From: Deltaproteobacteria bacterium
GTDB lineage: Bacteria > Myxococcota_A > UBA796
Reading direction: 5' to 3'
NCBI GenBank assembly: GCA_002707085.1
Contig: PALY01000061.1
Location: 6,739-25,340, forward strand
Length of the DNA: 18,602 bases
The notes under the pieces are model-generated. The model did no database searches, had not been told where the DNA came from, and saw only the letters and a program-made list of their open reading frames with translations. This document shows, piece by piece, positions 7,170 to 14,501 of this stretch (position 1 is its first letter; each line of letters opens with the position of its first letter). Position numbers and translations under genes: made by a program.

Positions 7170-8624
7170 TCAGGCGTCATCAGGTCCGCGATCAAGCGCT
7201 CTTTGCAACACTGCACGCACGACTCCCGGATCCGCGCGGCCTTGAAACTCGCGCATAACCACACCCATAAAGAAACCGAAGAGTCCTTTTTGACCATTGC
7301 GGTACCGAGCCAATTCGTCCGCATGTGCATCCAACACCTCAGCCACCTTCGATTCGATTTCGCCAGCATCATCGAGTTTCGTCAAACCACGCTCGGACAC
7401 AATGGCTGCGACATTTCCGCCTTGCTCACACAGTTCCGAAACCAACGCTCTTCCGTTGCTGCGACTCAATGAACCCGCACCAATCATCGACTCCAATTCC
7501 ACAAGATGCTGTGCGGAAAGCTGGGACTCTGTTTGCTCGTTTTCATTGACCCATCGAGCCACAGGTCCCCGAACCCAATTGGCCATCGCCGCCGATTCAC
7601 CCCCCAACTCGACCGCCTGCTCAAACAAAACACACAGAGAGGGCGAACCCAACAATGCAGCAGAATCGGCCGTAGACAGTCCGTATTGGTCCTGAAAGCC
7701 GTCCATTCGAGCCATGTCTTGGTCGAGCAGCCATACATCCAGAGGAACAGCGTCTAGTATCGATTCCGCATCTGAACGGTCGGCATCCAAAATAGGGATT
7801 GGCCCCAAATCAGGATCTGGAAAATACCGATAGTCAGCGGCATCCTCTTTGCTGCGGAGTTCCACACTCTGGGAAGCAGACCAACTTCTGGTGGACTGGA
7901 TCACACGACCGCCGCCTGACAGAATCTTCTTTTGTCTTGCGATCTCGTGGCGAATGGCCCGGGCCACAAACCGAAAACTATTGAGGTTCTTGATCTCAAC
8001 ACGGGTTCCAAGGGGGCCATTCTCTGGGCCTACACTGACATTGGCATCGCATCGGAAGTGACCCTGTTCCATATCGCCTGAAGTCACTTTGGCGTGGGTC
8101 ATGACCCGATGCATCATGCGCAACCAAGCTTCCGCTTCTTCGGCACTCCTGATGTCCGGACGCCCAACGATTTCAATCAATGGAGTGCCGCCACGGTTCC
8201 AGTCGATCAATGACCGTTCTCCATCGTGTATCAACTTTCCAGCGTCTTCTTCCAAATGGATTCGCTCGATCTCAAAACGCCTGCGTTCGCCGTCCAACAG
8301 AACATGCAGAACACCATCGGAACACAGAGGTCTATCGAACTGACTGATTTGGTACCCTTTGGGTAAATCTGGGTAGAAATAGTGTTTTCGAGCAAAAATA
8401 CTGTTGTCGTTAACGGTACAACCCACTGCCATCCCAGCCCGGACCCCCAGCCTGACAGCCTCATCGTTCACAACGGGCAAGGCGCCTGGGTGTCCCAAAC
8501 AGACAGGGCAAACCGCTGAATTGGGTGATGCACCCTGCACAATGGGGCAACCACAGAACATTTTGGTCTGCGTCGAAAGCTGACAATGAACTTCCAGACC
8601 GATTGTGGGAACGAGATCGCTCAA
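7170..8624 (-). CDS. gatB: Asp-tRNA(Asn)/Glu-tRNA(Gln) amidotransferase subunit B
   Basis: GatB of the GatCAB complex converts mischarged Glu-tRNA(Gln) or Asp-tRNA(Asn) to the correct amide in the cytoplasm: GatB phosphorylates the substrate and receives ammonia from GatA. The 484 residues are a normal length. Visible family features are the GLEVHCQL opening (9-16), a four-cysteine metal site (Cys24, 26, 39, 42), the KHYFYPDLPKGYQISQ segment, the signature IDWNRGGTPLIEIVGRPD, the RCDANVS motif, and the C-terminal GatB/YqeY helical domain. The start is TTG at 8624, with GGAG 5 nt upstream and the GLEVH core only eight residues in. It heads the five-gene set and diverges from hisS. gatA and gatC are not in the window, although they usually accompany gatB, so the operon is split here. 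Presence of GatB implies indirect charging of Gln or Asn tRNA. Confidence 0.98.
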   Translation of the reverse strand: MSDLVPTIGLEVHCQLSTQTKMFCGCPIVQGASPNSAVCPVCLGHPGALPVVNDEAVRLGVRAGMAVGCTVNDNSIFARKHYFYPDLPKGYQISQFDRPLCSDGVLHVLLDGERRRFEIERIHLEEDAGKLIHDGERSLIDWNRGGTPLIEIVGRPDIRSAEEAEAWLRMMHRVMTHAKVTSGDMEQGHFRCDANVSVGPENGPLGTRVEIKNLNSFRFVARAIRHEIARQKKILSGGGRVIQSTRSWSASQSVELRSKEDAADYRYFPDPDLGPIPILDADRSDAESILDAVPLDVWLLDQDMARMDGFQDQYGLSTADSAALLGSPSLCVLFEQAVELGGESAAMANWVRGPVARWVNENEQTESQLSAQHLVELESMIGAGSLSRSNGRALVSELCEQGGNVAAIVSERGLTKLDDAGEIESKVAEVLDAHADELARYRNGQKGLFGFFMGVVMREFQGRADPGVVRAVLQRALDRGPDDA

Positions 8625-8706
8625 ACAAGCTCCAAGGTGGGGTGGATGGCCTAACCGTCATCGGCCGAGTGGGATAGGAAGACCGCCAACGACGAGGATG
8701 AAACAA
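8625..8706. promoter_or_regulatory. Divergent gatB/hisS intergenic region
   Basis: These 82 bases must hold the promoters for both hisS and the gatB-led set unless hisS is transcribed from within gatB. I see no convincing -35/-10 pair, hairpin or T-box. GGAG for gatB and GAGG (8694-8697) for hisS are the only clear signals. Confidence 0.4.
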
Positions 8707-9972
8707 ATGGCCAAGGTCTTTTTGCCAAAAGGAACACGGGATCTGATGCCCGCGACCATGAATCACCGTCTCGCGGTAATGGAAATTATCCGGAAAGTAT
8801 TTTCAAAGTATGGTTTTGAACCCATGGAAACACCCGCTTTCGAGCGGATTGAAACCCTGACCGGAAAAGCGGGGGAAAACGAAAAACTCATGTTTCGGAT
8901 CCTGAAACGTGGGGAAGGCGGATTGCGAGGTGAAGTGGACCAAGGGCTTCGCTACGACCTGACCGTGCCACTCGCAAGAGTGGTCGCCATGAACCCATCC
9001 ATACCGCTGCCTTTCAAGCGTTCTCAAATCCAACCGGTATGGCGAGCGGATCGACCACAGAAAGGCCGATTCCGTGAATTCTATCAATGCGACATCGATA
9101 CCATCGGCACCTCATCTCCCATCGCAGATGCGGAATGCATCGCTGTGGTACACGATGCGTTGATGGCCCTCGGACTGACGGGGTTCACCATCCGCGTCAA
9201 TCACCGCCAATTGCTGCGTTCCATGGCCGAATCCATTGGTGCGGCGGAACATGAAACCACAGTGATTCAAGCACTCGACAAACTCGACAAAGTTGGAAGA
9301 GGTGGGGTTCAAAAGGAGCTCATCGAGCGCGGCTTAGACGCCAGCCAATGCGCGAAGCTTTGGACCTACATCGATGGCGCCCCCATTCCCGGTGGTGCCG
9401 AGTCTGAACGAGAACTTAAAACCATTCTCGATTTGGCACTGGATATGGGTGTAGACGCTGATCGGGTCTGTATCGATCGCACCTTGGCTCGGGGACTCGA
9501 CTATTACACCGGACCCGTTTTTGAGGCCGTCTTAGAGGGGGATTACACAGGATCTATCTCTGGTGGTGGCCGGTATGACGGCTTGATCGGCATGTTTTCC
9601 GGAAAGCAAGATGTTCCGGCCGTTGGAATTTCGCTCGGTATCGAACGAATCTTTATGCTGATGGATGAGATGGGACTGCTGCCAGCCATCCCCACAACCA
9701 CACAAGTATGGGTCACCATTTTCTCTGAAGATACACGTTCTGCATCTCTGGAAGCAGCAACATTGATGCGTTCAGCAGGCATCAACGTTCAAGTGTCCAC
9801 AAGAACAGGAAAACTGGCAAAACAGTTCAAAGATGCCAATGGAAGAGGTGTCCCCTACGTGCTTGTGTGTGGGCCAGAAGAAGCAGCAGCTGGCACTGTG
9901 GTACTCAAGAACCTATCGACCGGAGAACAGTGGACAGGACCCGCAGATCAAGTGGCGGCACAACTTTTGTAA
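8707..9972 (+). CDS. hisS: Histidyl-tRNA synthetase, eukaryote/archaea-like type
   Basis: A class II synthetase that charges tRNA(His) with histidine in the cytoplasm. Of 421 residues, motif 1 lies near the N-terminus, motif 2 includes GRFREFYQCD (120-129), HisA is RGLDYYTGPVFE (262-273), a Gly-rich loop SISGGGRYDG follows (283-292), and motif 3 is GISLGIERI (307-315). The C-terminal about 90 residues fit the HGTP anticodon-binding domain. The RYDLTVPLARVVAMN segment (82-96) and FYQCD.D resemble the eukaryotic/archaeal enzyme, whereas E. coli HisS has an LRPEGT-type segment here. The ATG at 8707 is preferred because GAGG lies 9 nt upstream. The ATG at 8698 is too close to that site, and a 35-codon longer frame from 8605 would overlap gatB and add a non-homologous leader. 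It converges with the serine palmitoyltransferase gene, 25 nt between stops. Confidence 0.97.
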   Translation: MAKVFLPKGTRDLMPATMNHRLAVMEIIRKVFSKYGFEPMETPAFERIETLTGKAGENEKLMFRILKRGEGGLRGEVDQGLRYDLTVPLARVVAMNPSIPLPFKRSQIQPVWRADRPQKGRFREFYQCDIDTIGTSSPIADAECIAVVHDALMALGLTGFTIRVNHRQLLRSMAESIGAAEHETTVIQALDKLDKVGRGGVQKELIERGLDASQCAKLWTYIDGAPIPGGAESERELKTILDLALDMGVDADRVCIDRTLARGLDYYTGPVFEAVLEGDYTGSISGGGRYDGLIGMFSGKQDVPAVGISLGIERIFMLMDEMGLLPAIPTTTQVWVTIFSEDTRSASLEAATLMRSAGINVQVSTRTGKLAKQFKDANGRGVPYVLVCGPEEAAAGTVVLKNLSTGEQWTGPADQVAAQLL

Positions 9973-9997
9973 TGAGCGTAAAAGACGTCTATTTGGA

Positions 9998-11260
9998 TTA
10001 GATACCGACCGAACTCGCCATCATTTTCCAGTGGTCTGCCATCAGTTCCTTATTGGGGCCAATGACCCCAATCTCGTGACCCACTTTTTCAAAGATATCG
10101 AGCGCTTCTTGCAGGTCTGCACGGTTGTGGGTCGCCATATACGAAGTTCTTACCAAACAGGCATTGGTGGGAACCGCAGGAGGCAACACTGGGTTTGCAA
10201 ATACGCCTTCCTCATAAATCCGTTTGTTGAACCACAACATTTGCGCAACGGAACCGATGACGATGGGCACCACAGCCGTATTGGACGCCAAACAATTAAA
10301 ACCCATGCGTTCCAACTCCGAGCGCATCCACAAGGCATTGCTTCTGCATTGTTCCACCAACTCAGGCTGGGTTCGCATAATCCGAAGTGCCGTCAACACC
10401 GTCGCAGCAATGGATGGCGTAAAGCTCGCTGTGTACATGAACTGGCGACTGTTGTGCATGAGGTATTCTTTCACCTCTTGCGGACACCCAATAAAACCGC
10501 CCATCGATGCAAAAGTCTTTGAGAAGGTTCCTGTGACCAGATCGACATGATCAGTCATCCCAAAATGAGCCACAGATCCACGACCTTGGGGTCCTATCGT
10601 GCCAATCGCATGGGCTTCATCAACCAAAATTCGGCAGCCATACTTGCGACCAAGAGCCACGATTTGGTCGACCGGTGCGAGTTCTCCTGTCATGGAGTAG
10701 ACACCATCAACGGCCAACAGTTTGCCACCGGCATGGTCTTTGTTCATCTCTAATTTTCGCTCGAGATCAGCCATGTCGTTGTGCTTGAAACGCACCAGCC
10801 GAGCTTGAGAAAGAACGAAGCCATCAATCAAACTGGCGTGATCCTCTCTATCCGCGAAAATAATGTCTTTACGGGTACACAAAGAACCAACGGAGCCAGA
10901 GTTCGACATAAAGCCGGTGGACCAAAGCAAAACGGCTTCTTTCCCGAGAAAGGTCGCCAGTTCTTCTTCGAGTTCATTGTGTAAATTGAGGGTTCCATTC
11001 AACATCCGCGAACCGGTACAGCCGGTTCCAAAACGATCGAGTGCCTCCTTGGCTGCTGCAATCACTTCAGGATGATGAGTCAGACCCAAGTAGTTGTTCG
11101 AACCCAACATGATTCTTGGCTTGTTCTCGATCATGACGCGAGAACCTTCGGAATCATCCAACGGACGAAAGAAGGGGTAAACGCCATGTTCTTGTGCCAC
11201 TTTATGACGCTTAAAAGACTCGCATTTATCAAATAAATCGCGTTTCTTATCTGTGGACAC
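9998..11260 (-). CDS. Serine palmitoyltransferase-like alpha-oxoamine synthase
   Basis: A PLP enzyme of the AONS/KBL/SPT family, which condenses an amino acid with an acyl thioester and releases CO2. The 420 residues match soluble bacterial SPTs. Visible are YPFFRPL (28-34), GSNNYLGLTHHP (53-64), GTGCTGSRMLNGT (78-90), His141 (expected to stack on PLP), VDEAHAIG (213-220, Asp214 and His217) and the PLP lysine Lys248 in TFSKTFASMGG. The late NPVLPPAVP...VRTSYMATH segment fits SPTs better than BioF or Kbl as I recall those families. Expected reaction: L-serine plus palmitoyl-CoA gives 3-ketodihydrosphingosine, the first step of sphingolipid synthesis. I chose GTG at 11260 because GGAGG lies 5 nt upstream; an ATG at 11272 is possible. 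It is separated from metG by a terminator and has its own candidate promoter. The enzyme class is firm; SPT versus another acyl or amino-acid specificity is moderately sure. Confidence 0.92.
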   Translation of the reverse strand: MSTDKKRDLFDKCESFKRHKVAQEHGVYPFFRPLDDSEGSRVMIENKPRIMLGSNNYLGLTHHPEVIAAAKEALDRFGTGCTGSRMLNGTLNLHNELEEELATFLGKEAVLLWSTGFMSNSGSVGSLCTRKDIIFADREDHASLIDGFVLSQARLVRFKHNDMADLERKLEMNKDHAGGKLLAVDGVYSMTGELAPVDQIVALGRKYGCRILVDEAHAIGTIGPQGRGSVAHFGMTDHVDLVTGTFSKTFASMGGFIGCPQEVKEYLMHNSRQFMYTASFTPSIAATVLTALRIMRTQPELVEQCRSNALWMRSELERMGFNCLASNTAVVPIVIGSVAQMLWFNKRIYEEGVFANPVLPPAVPTNACLVRTSYMATHNRADLQEALDIFEKVGHEIGVIGPNKELMADHWKMMASSVGI

Positions 11261-11265
11261 GACAA

Positions 11266-11270
11266 CCTCC
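11266..11270 (-). promoter_or_regulatory. Shine-Dalgarno GGAGG for the SPT-like gene
   Basis: GGAGG on the - strand ends 5 nt before GTG at 11260. The alternative ATG at 11272 would rely on GAGGGGG at 11282-11288, which would lie upstream of or at the transcription start predicted from the candidate promoter. This is the main reason for the shorter start. Confidence 0.6.
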
Positions 11271-11287
11271 ATTTACAAGGAACCCCC

Positions 11288-11314
11288 TCTATAAACGGGT
11301 ACTCAAACCGTCAA
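11288..11314 (-). promoter_or_regulatory. Candidate sigma70-type promoter for the SPT-like gene
   Basis: On the - strand TTGACG (11314-11309, five of six consensus bases) is followed after 15 nt by TATAGA (11293-11288, four of six). A start near 11281 would leave about 20 nt of leader before GTG 11260. The spacer is short, so this is tentative. Confidence 0.4.
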
Positions 11315-11366
11315 GTAAGTTGCTGGTATGGCTCACTTTTGACCCGTTGGTCAGTTTTCAAAAAGC

Positions 11367-11398
11367 CAAAAAAAACCCGTTCAGCGTGCCGAACGGGT
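11367..11398 (-). terminator. Intrinsic terminator of metG
   Basis: A perfect 8-bp stem (ACCCGTTC / GAACGGGT, 11375-11382 with 11391-11398) and an 8-base loop are followed on the - strand by eight consecutive T (A at 11368-11375 on the + strand). It starts about 24 nt after the metG stop codon. It is the clearest Rho-independent terminator in the window and separates metG from the SPT-like gene. Confidence 0.88.
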
Positions 11399-11421
11399 CC
11401 TCTTTTAGGCTGCAACATCAC

Positions 11422-13404
11422 TCAGCGAACAGGGCCGCCTGGTTGTACGTCTTGATCAAATGTGACCAAACCTTCAATCTCTGCATCACCCGCCGCCAAC
11501 ATCATGCCTTCGCTCATCACACCTCGAAGCTTTCTCGGCTTCAGGTTGGCGACAATGACAACCTGTTTGCCAATCATGTCTTCAGGCGCGTACTTGTTCG
11601 CAATGCCCGCGCAGATCGAACGGGGCCTGTCTTCTCCAACCTCGACCTGAAAATGGAGCAAACGGTCTGCATTCGGATGTTTTTGGGCTTCCACAATGCG
11701 TCCAGCAAGCAGCTTGACCTTCATGAAGTCTTCAAACTCAATGTATTGGTTTTCTTCAGCGGTTTCTTCAGCCACAACGGCCTCCTTCTTTTTCTTTTTG
11801 GTCGCTACTTTCTCAGCAACCTCTTCTGCTTTGGCCGGCAATGCGCCCGCCAAAACTTCCTGAATACGTTCGGGCAATTCCTGCATGCGAGGGAAAAGGG
11901 GCTCTCCCGCATCTACGGCCGCACCTTCTTCCAAACCAGACAGCGCGCCCACACCTTCAACAGTCAACGAAGCGCAGCCCAGTTTTGCACCCAATTCCAA
12001 ACCCTTGTTCGGACAAAAGGGACCAAGAAGAGTGGCCGCAACACGGCAAATCTCCAAGCATCGGCGCATCACACCCGCCAACCGCTCAGTTTGCCCTTCG
12101 CGGTTTAGCTTCCACGGCTCTTCATCATCAATGTACTTGTTGCCCGCCTGCACCAAAGACCAAAGAGATTCCAGCGCTGTAGACATCTGCATTTGCTCGA
12201 TGTTCTTGGCGTACCCATCTACCGCCGCATCTGCGACAGCCTGTAAAGCATCGTCGGCTTCTGTGTTCTTATCCAATACAGGAACGACTCCACCAAGCCA
12301 CTTCGTAGTCATCGACAAAGAGCGATGGGCCAAGTTGCCTAAATCATTGGCAAGGTCAGCGTTGTACCGGGTCATAAAGCCCATGTGAGAAAAGTCACCA
12401 TCGGCACCAAATAAGATTTCACGCATCAAGAAATAACGGACGGCATCGTTCCCATAGCAGTCGATCAGCAAATGTGGATCCACCACATTTCCGATGGACT
12501 TGCTCATCTTCTGCCCTTCAATCGTCCACCACCCGTGGGCATACAGACATTGGGTAGGCTCGAGTCCCATCGCAAACAACATCGTCGACCAGTACACAGA
12601 ATGGGTGGTCAAAATGTCCTTGCCCACCAAATGGTAGCTGGCGGGCCAACGCGCTTTGAACTCATCTGTGCTGCCATCCGGGTGAAACCCGATTGCCGAA
12701 ATGTAGTTCAACAGTGCATCAAACCAAACGTAGGTGACGTATTCTTCGTCGAAAGGAAAAGGAATACCCCAAGGCAGTCGCGTCTTTGGTCGTGAAATAC
12801 AGAGATCGCCGACCTCTTTCTTCAAGTATCCAAGCACTTCATTCTTACGGGATTTGGGCCGGATAAAGTCAGAATTGGCCGCAATGTGGTCCCGCAATCG
12901 GTCCGCATACTTGGACATCCGGAAAAAATAATTCTTTTCTTTGATCCACTCGACCGGCGTACCCGTGTCTGGACATTTGCCATCCACCAAATCTTTCTCG
13001 GTCCAGAATCTTTCCGCAGACGTAGAGTACCAACCCTCGTAGTCATCAGCGTAAATGTCGCCCTCTTCGTACAGCTTGCTCAAAACCGACTTCACGACGC
13101 GCTGGTGCCGTTCTTCCGTCGTACGAATGAAATCATCAGGGAAGATATCGAGCGCTGTCCACAACGCCTTAAACGGCTCACACAGCTCATCTACATGCTG
13201 CTGCGGAGACAGTCCGCGCTTCTCTGCTGCTTCAAATACTTTTTGACCGTGTTCGTCAGTACCGGTCAAAAAATACGCGTTTCGCCCATTCATTCTGTGC
13301 CAACGCGTGATCACATCTGCAGCAATCGTCGTGTATGCATGGCCCAAATGGGGCTTGTCGTTGACATAATAAATCGGCGTCGTAATGTAAAAACTGTCAG
13401 ACAC
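11422..13404 (-). CDS. metG: Methionyl-tRNA synthetase with C-terminal Trbp111-like domain
   Basis: A class I synthetase that charges tRNA(Met) and initiator tRNA. The 660 residues include HLGH (19-22, the HIGH motif), FLTGTDEHG (45-53), the NYFFRMSKY strip (158-166), WFDALLNYIS (227-236) and KMSKS (299-303), then the helical anticodon domain. A charged linker with five lysines in a row (about 538-558) precedes an OB-fold tRNA-binding domain (last about 105 residues; AGRIVEAQKHPNADRLL, MIGKQVVIVANL and KLRGVMSEGM). The knuckle region reads YSTSAERFW and CPDTG, so the CxxC pairs of zinc-type enzymes are not conserved and the zinc site is probably lost. The start is GTG at 13404, with GAGG 6 nt upstream and the protein beginning MSDSFYITTPIYY, as expected. 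A 13-codon longer reading from 13443 adds an unrelated leader. Confidence 0.97.
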   Translation of the reverse strand: MSDSFYITTPIYYVNDKPHLGHAYTTIAADVITRWHRMNGRNAYFLTGTDEHGQKVFEAAEKRGLSPQQHVDELCEPFKALWTALDIFPDDFIRTTEERHQRVVKSVLSKLYEEGDIYADDYEGWYSTSAERFWTEKDLVDGKCPDTGTPVEWIKEKNYFFRMSKYADRLRDHIAANSDFIRPKSRKNEVLGYLKKEVGDLCISRPKTRLPWGIPFPFDEEYVTYVWFDALLNYISAIGFHPDGSTDEFKARWPASYHLVGKDILTTHSVYWSTMLFAMGLEPTQCLYAHGWWTIEGQKMSKSIGNVVDPHLLIDCYGNDAVRYFLMREILFGADGDFSHMGFMTRYNADLANDLGNLAHRSLSMTTKWLGGVVPVLDKNTEADDALQAVADAAVDGYAKNIEQMQMSTALESLWSLVQAGNKYIDDEEPWKLNREGQTERLAGVMRRCLEICRVAATLLGPFCPNKGLELGAKLGCASLTVEGVGALSGLEEGAAVDAGEPLFPRMQELPERIQEVLAGALPAKAEEVAEKVATKKKKKEAVVAEETAEENQYIEFEDFMKVKLLAGRIVEAQKHPNADRLLHFQVEVGEDRPRSICAGIANKYAPEDMIGKQVVIVANLKPRKLRGVMSEGMMLAAGDAEIEGLVTFDQDVQPGGPVR

Positions 13405-13521
13405 GCGAACCCTCAAAATACAAAGAATGCGGGTGGATAGCACGGGCAGTCAGACCCGCAACCACCACACAGACGGTGTCACCGGCTTGTGCCTGTCGTG
13501 TGCGGGGGATAATCGCCAGCC
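13405..13521. promoter_or_regulatory. Divergent region between metG and the 325-residue gene
   Basis: These 117 bases should contain promoters in both directions. On the + strand GATAAT at 13508-13513 resembles a -10 element (five of six), with a weak TTGTGC 15 nt upstream. On the - strand only the metG GAGG site is clear. GCGGGT/ACCCGC arms flank about 19 bases (near 13428-13458), and GGTGTCACC is a short palindrome; neither is strong enough to name an operator. Confidence 0.3.
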
Positions 13522-14499
13522 ATGATTCAAGCTCTTGGCTATGTAACCGAACCTTTCGATGCAGCATCACCTGGCAGATTGTGCCGTGGTCGTGAACGCT
13601 GGATCGAGTATGAAACGATGAGTGGCGACGAAGATGCTGCATCGATTCATAGACTTGTATGCTCCGGAGCCATCTTCACAGACGACAGAGCCCGCGATGC
13701 TCGACGGGGTATCGAATTTGCTCCCATCTCTCTATGGACCATCTTTGGCTCCCTACTGGGTTCGGGAACATGCATTGCTTATTGTGAAGAAGGACAGCCC
13801 CACTCGATTCCTGAACAAGCACACGGACTCGAACATTACACCGTCACACGGCCCGGTGGTTCGCTGAGAGAATGGGTTGTTCGCTGGCATATGCCCATTG
13901 AAGACGAAGCTTCGTTGGCCATCGCCTTGTCAGGAGGAGCCGACGTTTTCTTCACCATCGAGCAGCCAAGCAAAGAGCCATCGGTCATTGCACATGAATC
14001 CCCTGCCATCCCGCCTCTTGCGGATGCAGAAGATGGCCTTCCTTCTCTGATTGGAGAAGAGTTGGCCAAAGCACTTTTTCTGCTCACAGGATTCCGTTCA
14101 GAAGGCAGACCAAACCGCTACTTCCAACCTTGGGGCATACCTGAGACCATCCCGCACGTGAATGCATTGGCATTGCTTCATCGGGACAAACATGGACCCG
14201 CCCTCGGGGTTTACCGTGCGTCGACTTTCGATATCGATACTGAACTGGGCAAGCTCGGCAATGAAGACACACCCGTTCTGCTCGTTCCCTTCGCCATCCC
14301 ACCCATGCTGGCCCGATGGGACCGCGCGTTGTGGGAACTGAGACAAAGTTGGAATGCTGAAGAACTGGGTGAGTTCCCTGTCCCTGCATCCATCTCAGAG
14401 CCACACCACAGAAGCAAGCCTGAAGAAGCGTCCAACCCCGAAGCGGACGAAGCTTCAACAGCGGATTCGGATGCGGGTGGGGTAGCCAACGAAGAGTAG
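13522..14499 (+). CDS. Hypothetical protein, 325 residues, acidic C-terminal tail
   Basis: I do not recognise this protein. It opens at ATG 13522, the first possible start after an in-frame TAA, and ends at TAG 14497-14499, two bases before the stop of the convergent acetyltransferase gene. No signal peptide or membrane helix is evident. Residues 1-270 look globular, with several conserved-looking aromatic and Gly stretches (WTIFGSLLGSG, WVVRWHMPI, FFTIEQP, ELAKALFLLTGF, RYFQPWGIPE, LLVPFAIPP). The last about 55 residues are rich in Glu, Ala, Ser and Asp and probably disordered. No catalytic motif is apparent. No Shine-Dalgarno precedes the ATG. The sustained frame and its fit between metG and the GNAT gene support a real gene. 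A role in protein interaction or stress cannot be argued from sequence alone. Confidence 0.75.
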   Translation: MIQALGYVTEPFDAASPGRLCRGRERWIEYETMSGDEDAASIHRLVCSGAIFTDDRARDARRGIEFAPISLWTIFGSLLGSGTCIAYCEEGQPHSIPEQAHGLEHYTVTRPGGSLREWVVRWHMPIEDEASLAIALSGGADVFFTIEQPSKEPSVIAHESPAIPPLADAEDGLPSLIGEELAKALFLLTGFRSEGRPNRYFQPWGIPETIPHVNALALLHRDKHGPALGVYRASTFDIDTELGKLGNEDTPVLLVPFAIPPMLARWDRALWELRQSWNAEELGEFPVPASISEPHHRSKPEEASNPEADEASTADSDAGGVANEE

Positions 14500-14501
14500 G
14501 T

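Noticed and set aside
8605..8706. Longer hisS start at 8605 (GTG/ATG-like, 34 extra residues)
   Set aside because: The leader would overlap the gatB start region, is Arg/Pro-rich and not HisRS-like, and the ATG at 8707 has a well-placed GAGG.
9973..9997. Terminator between hisS and the SPT-like gene
   Set aside because: Only a short AGACGTCT palindrome is present, without a loop or U-tract.
9833..10522. 229-codon + strand frame across the hisS end and the SPT-like gene
   Set aside because: It overlaps the 3' end of hisS and the antisense of conserved SPT sequence; the product is His/Arg/Asn-rich with no recognisable motif.
11320..12108. 262-codon + strand frame opposite metG
   Set aside because: It contains the metG terminator and runs antisense to the conserved tRNA-binding domain; it looks like a shadow.
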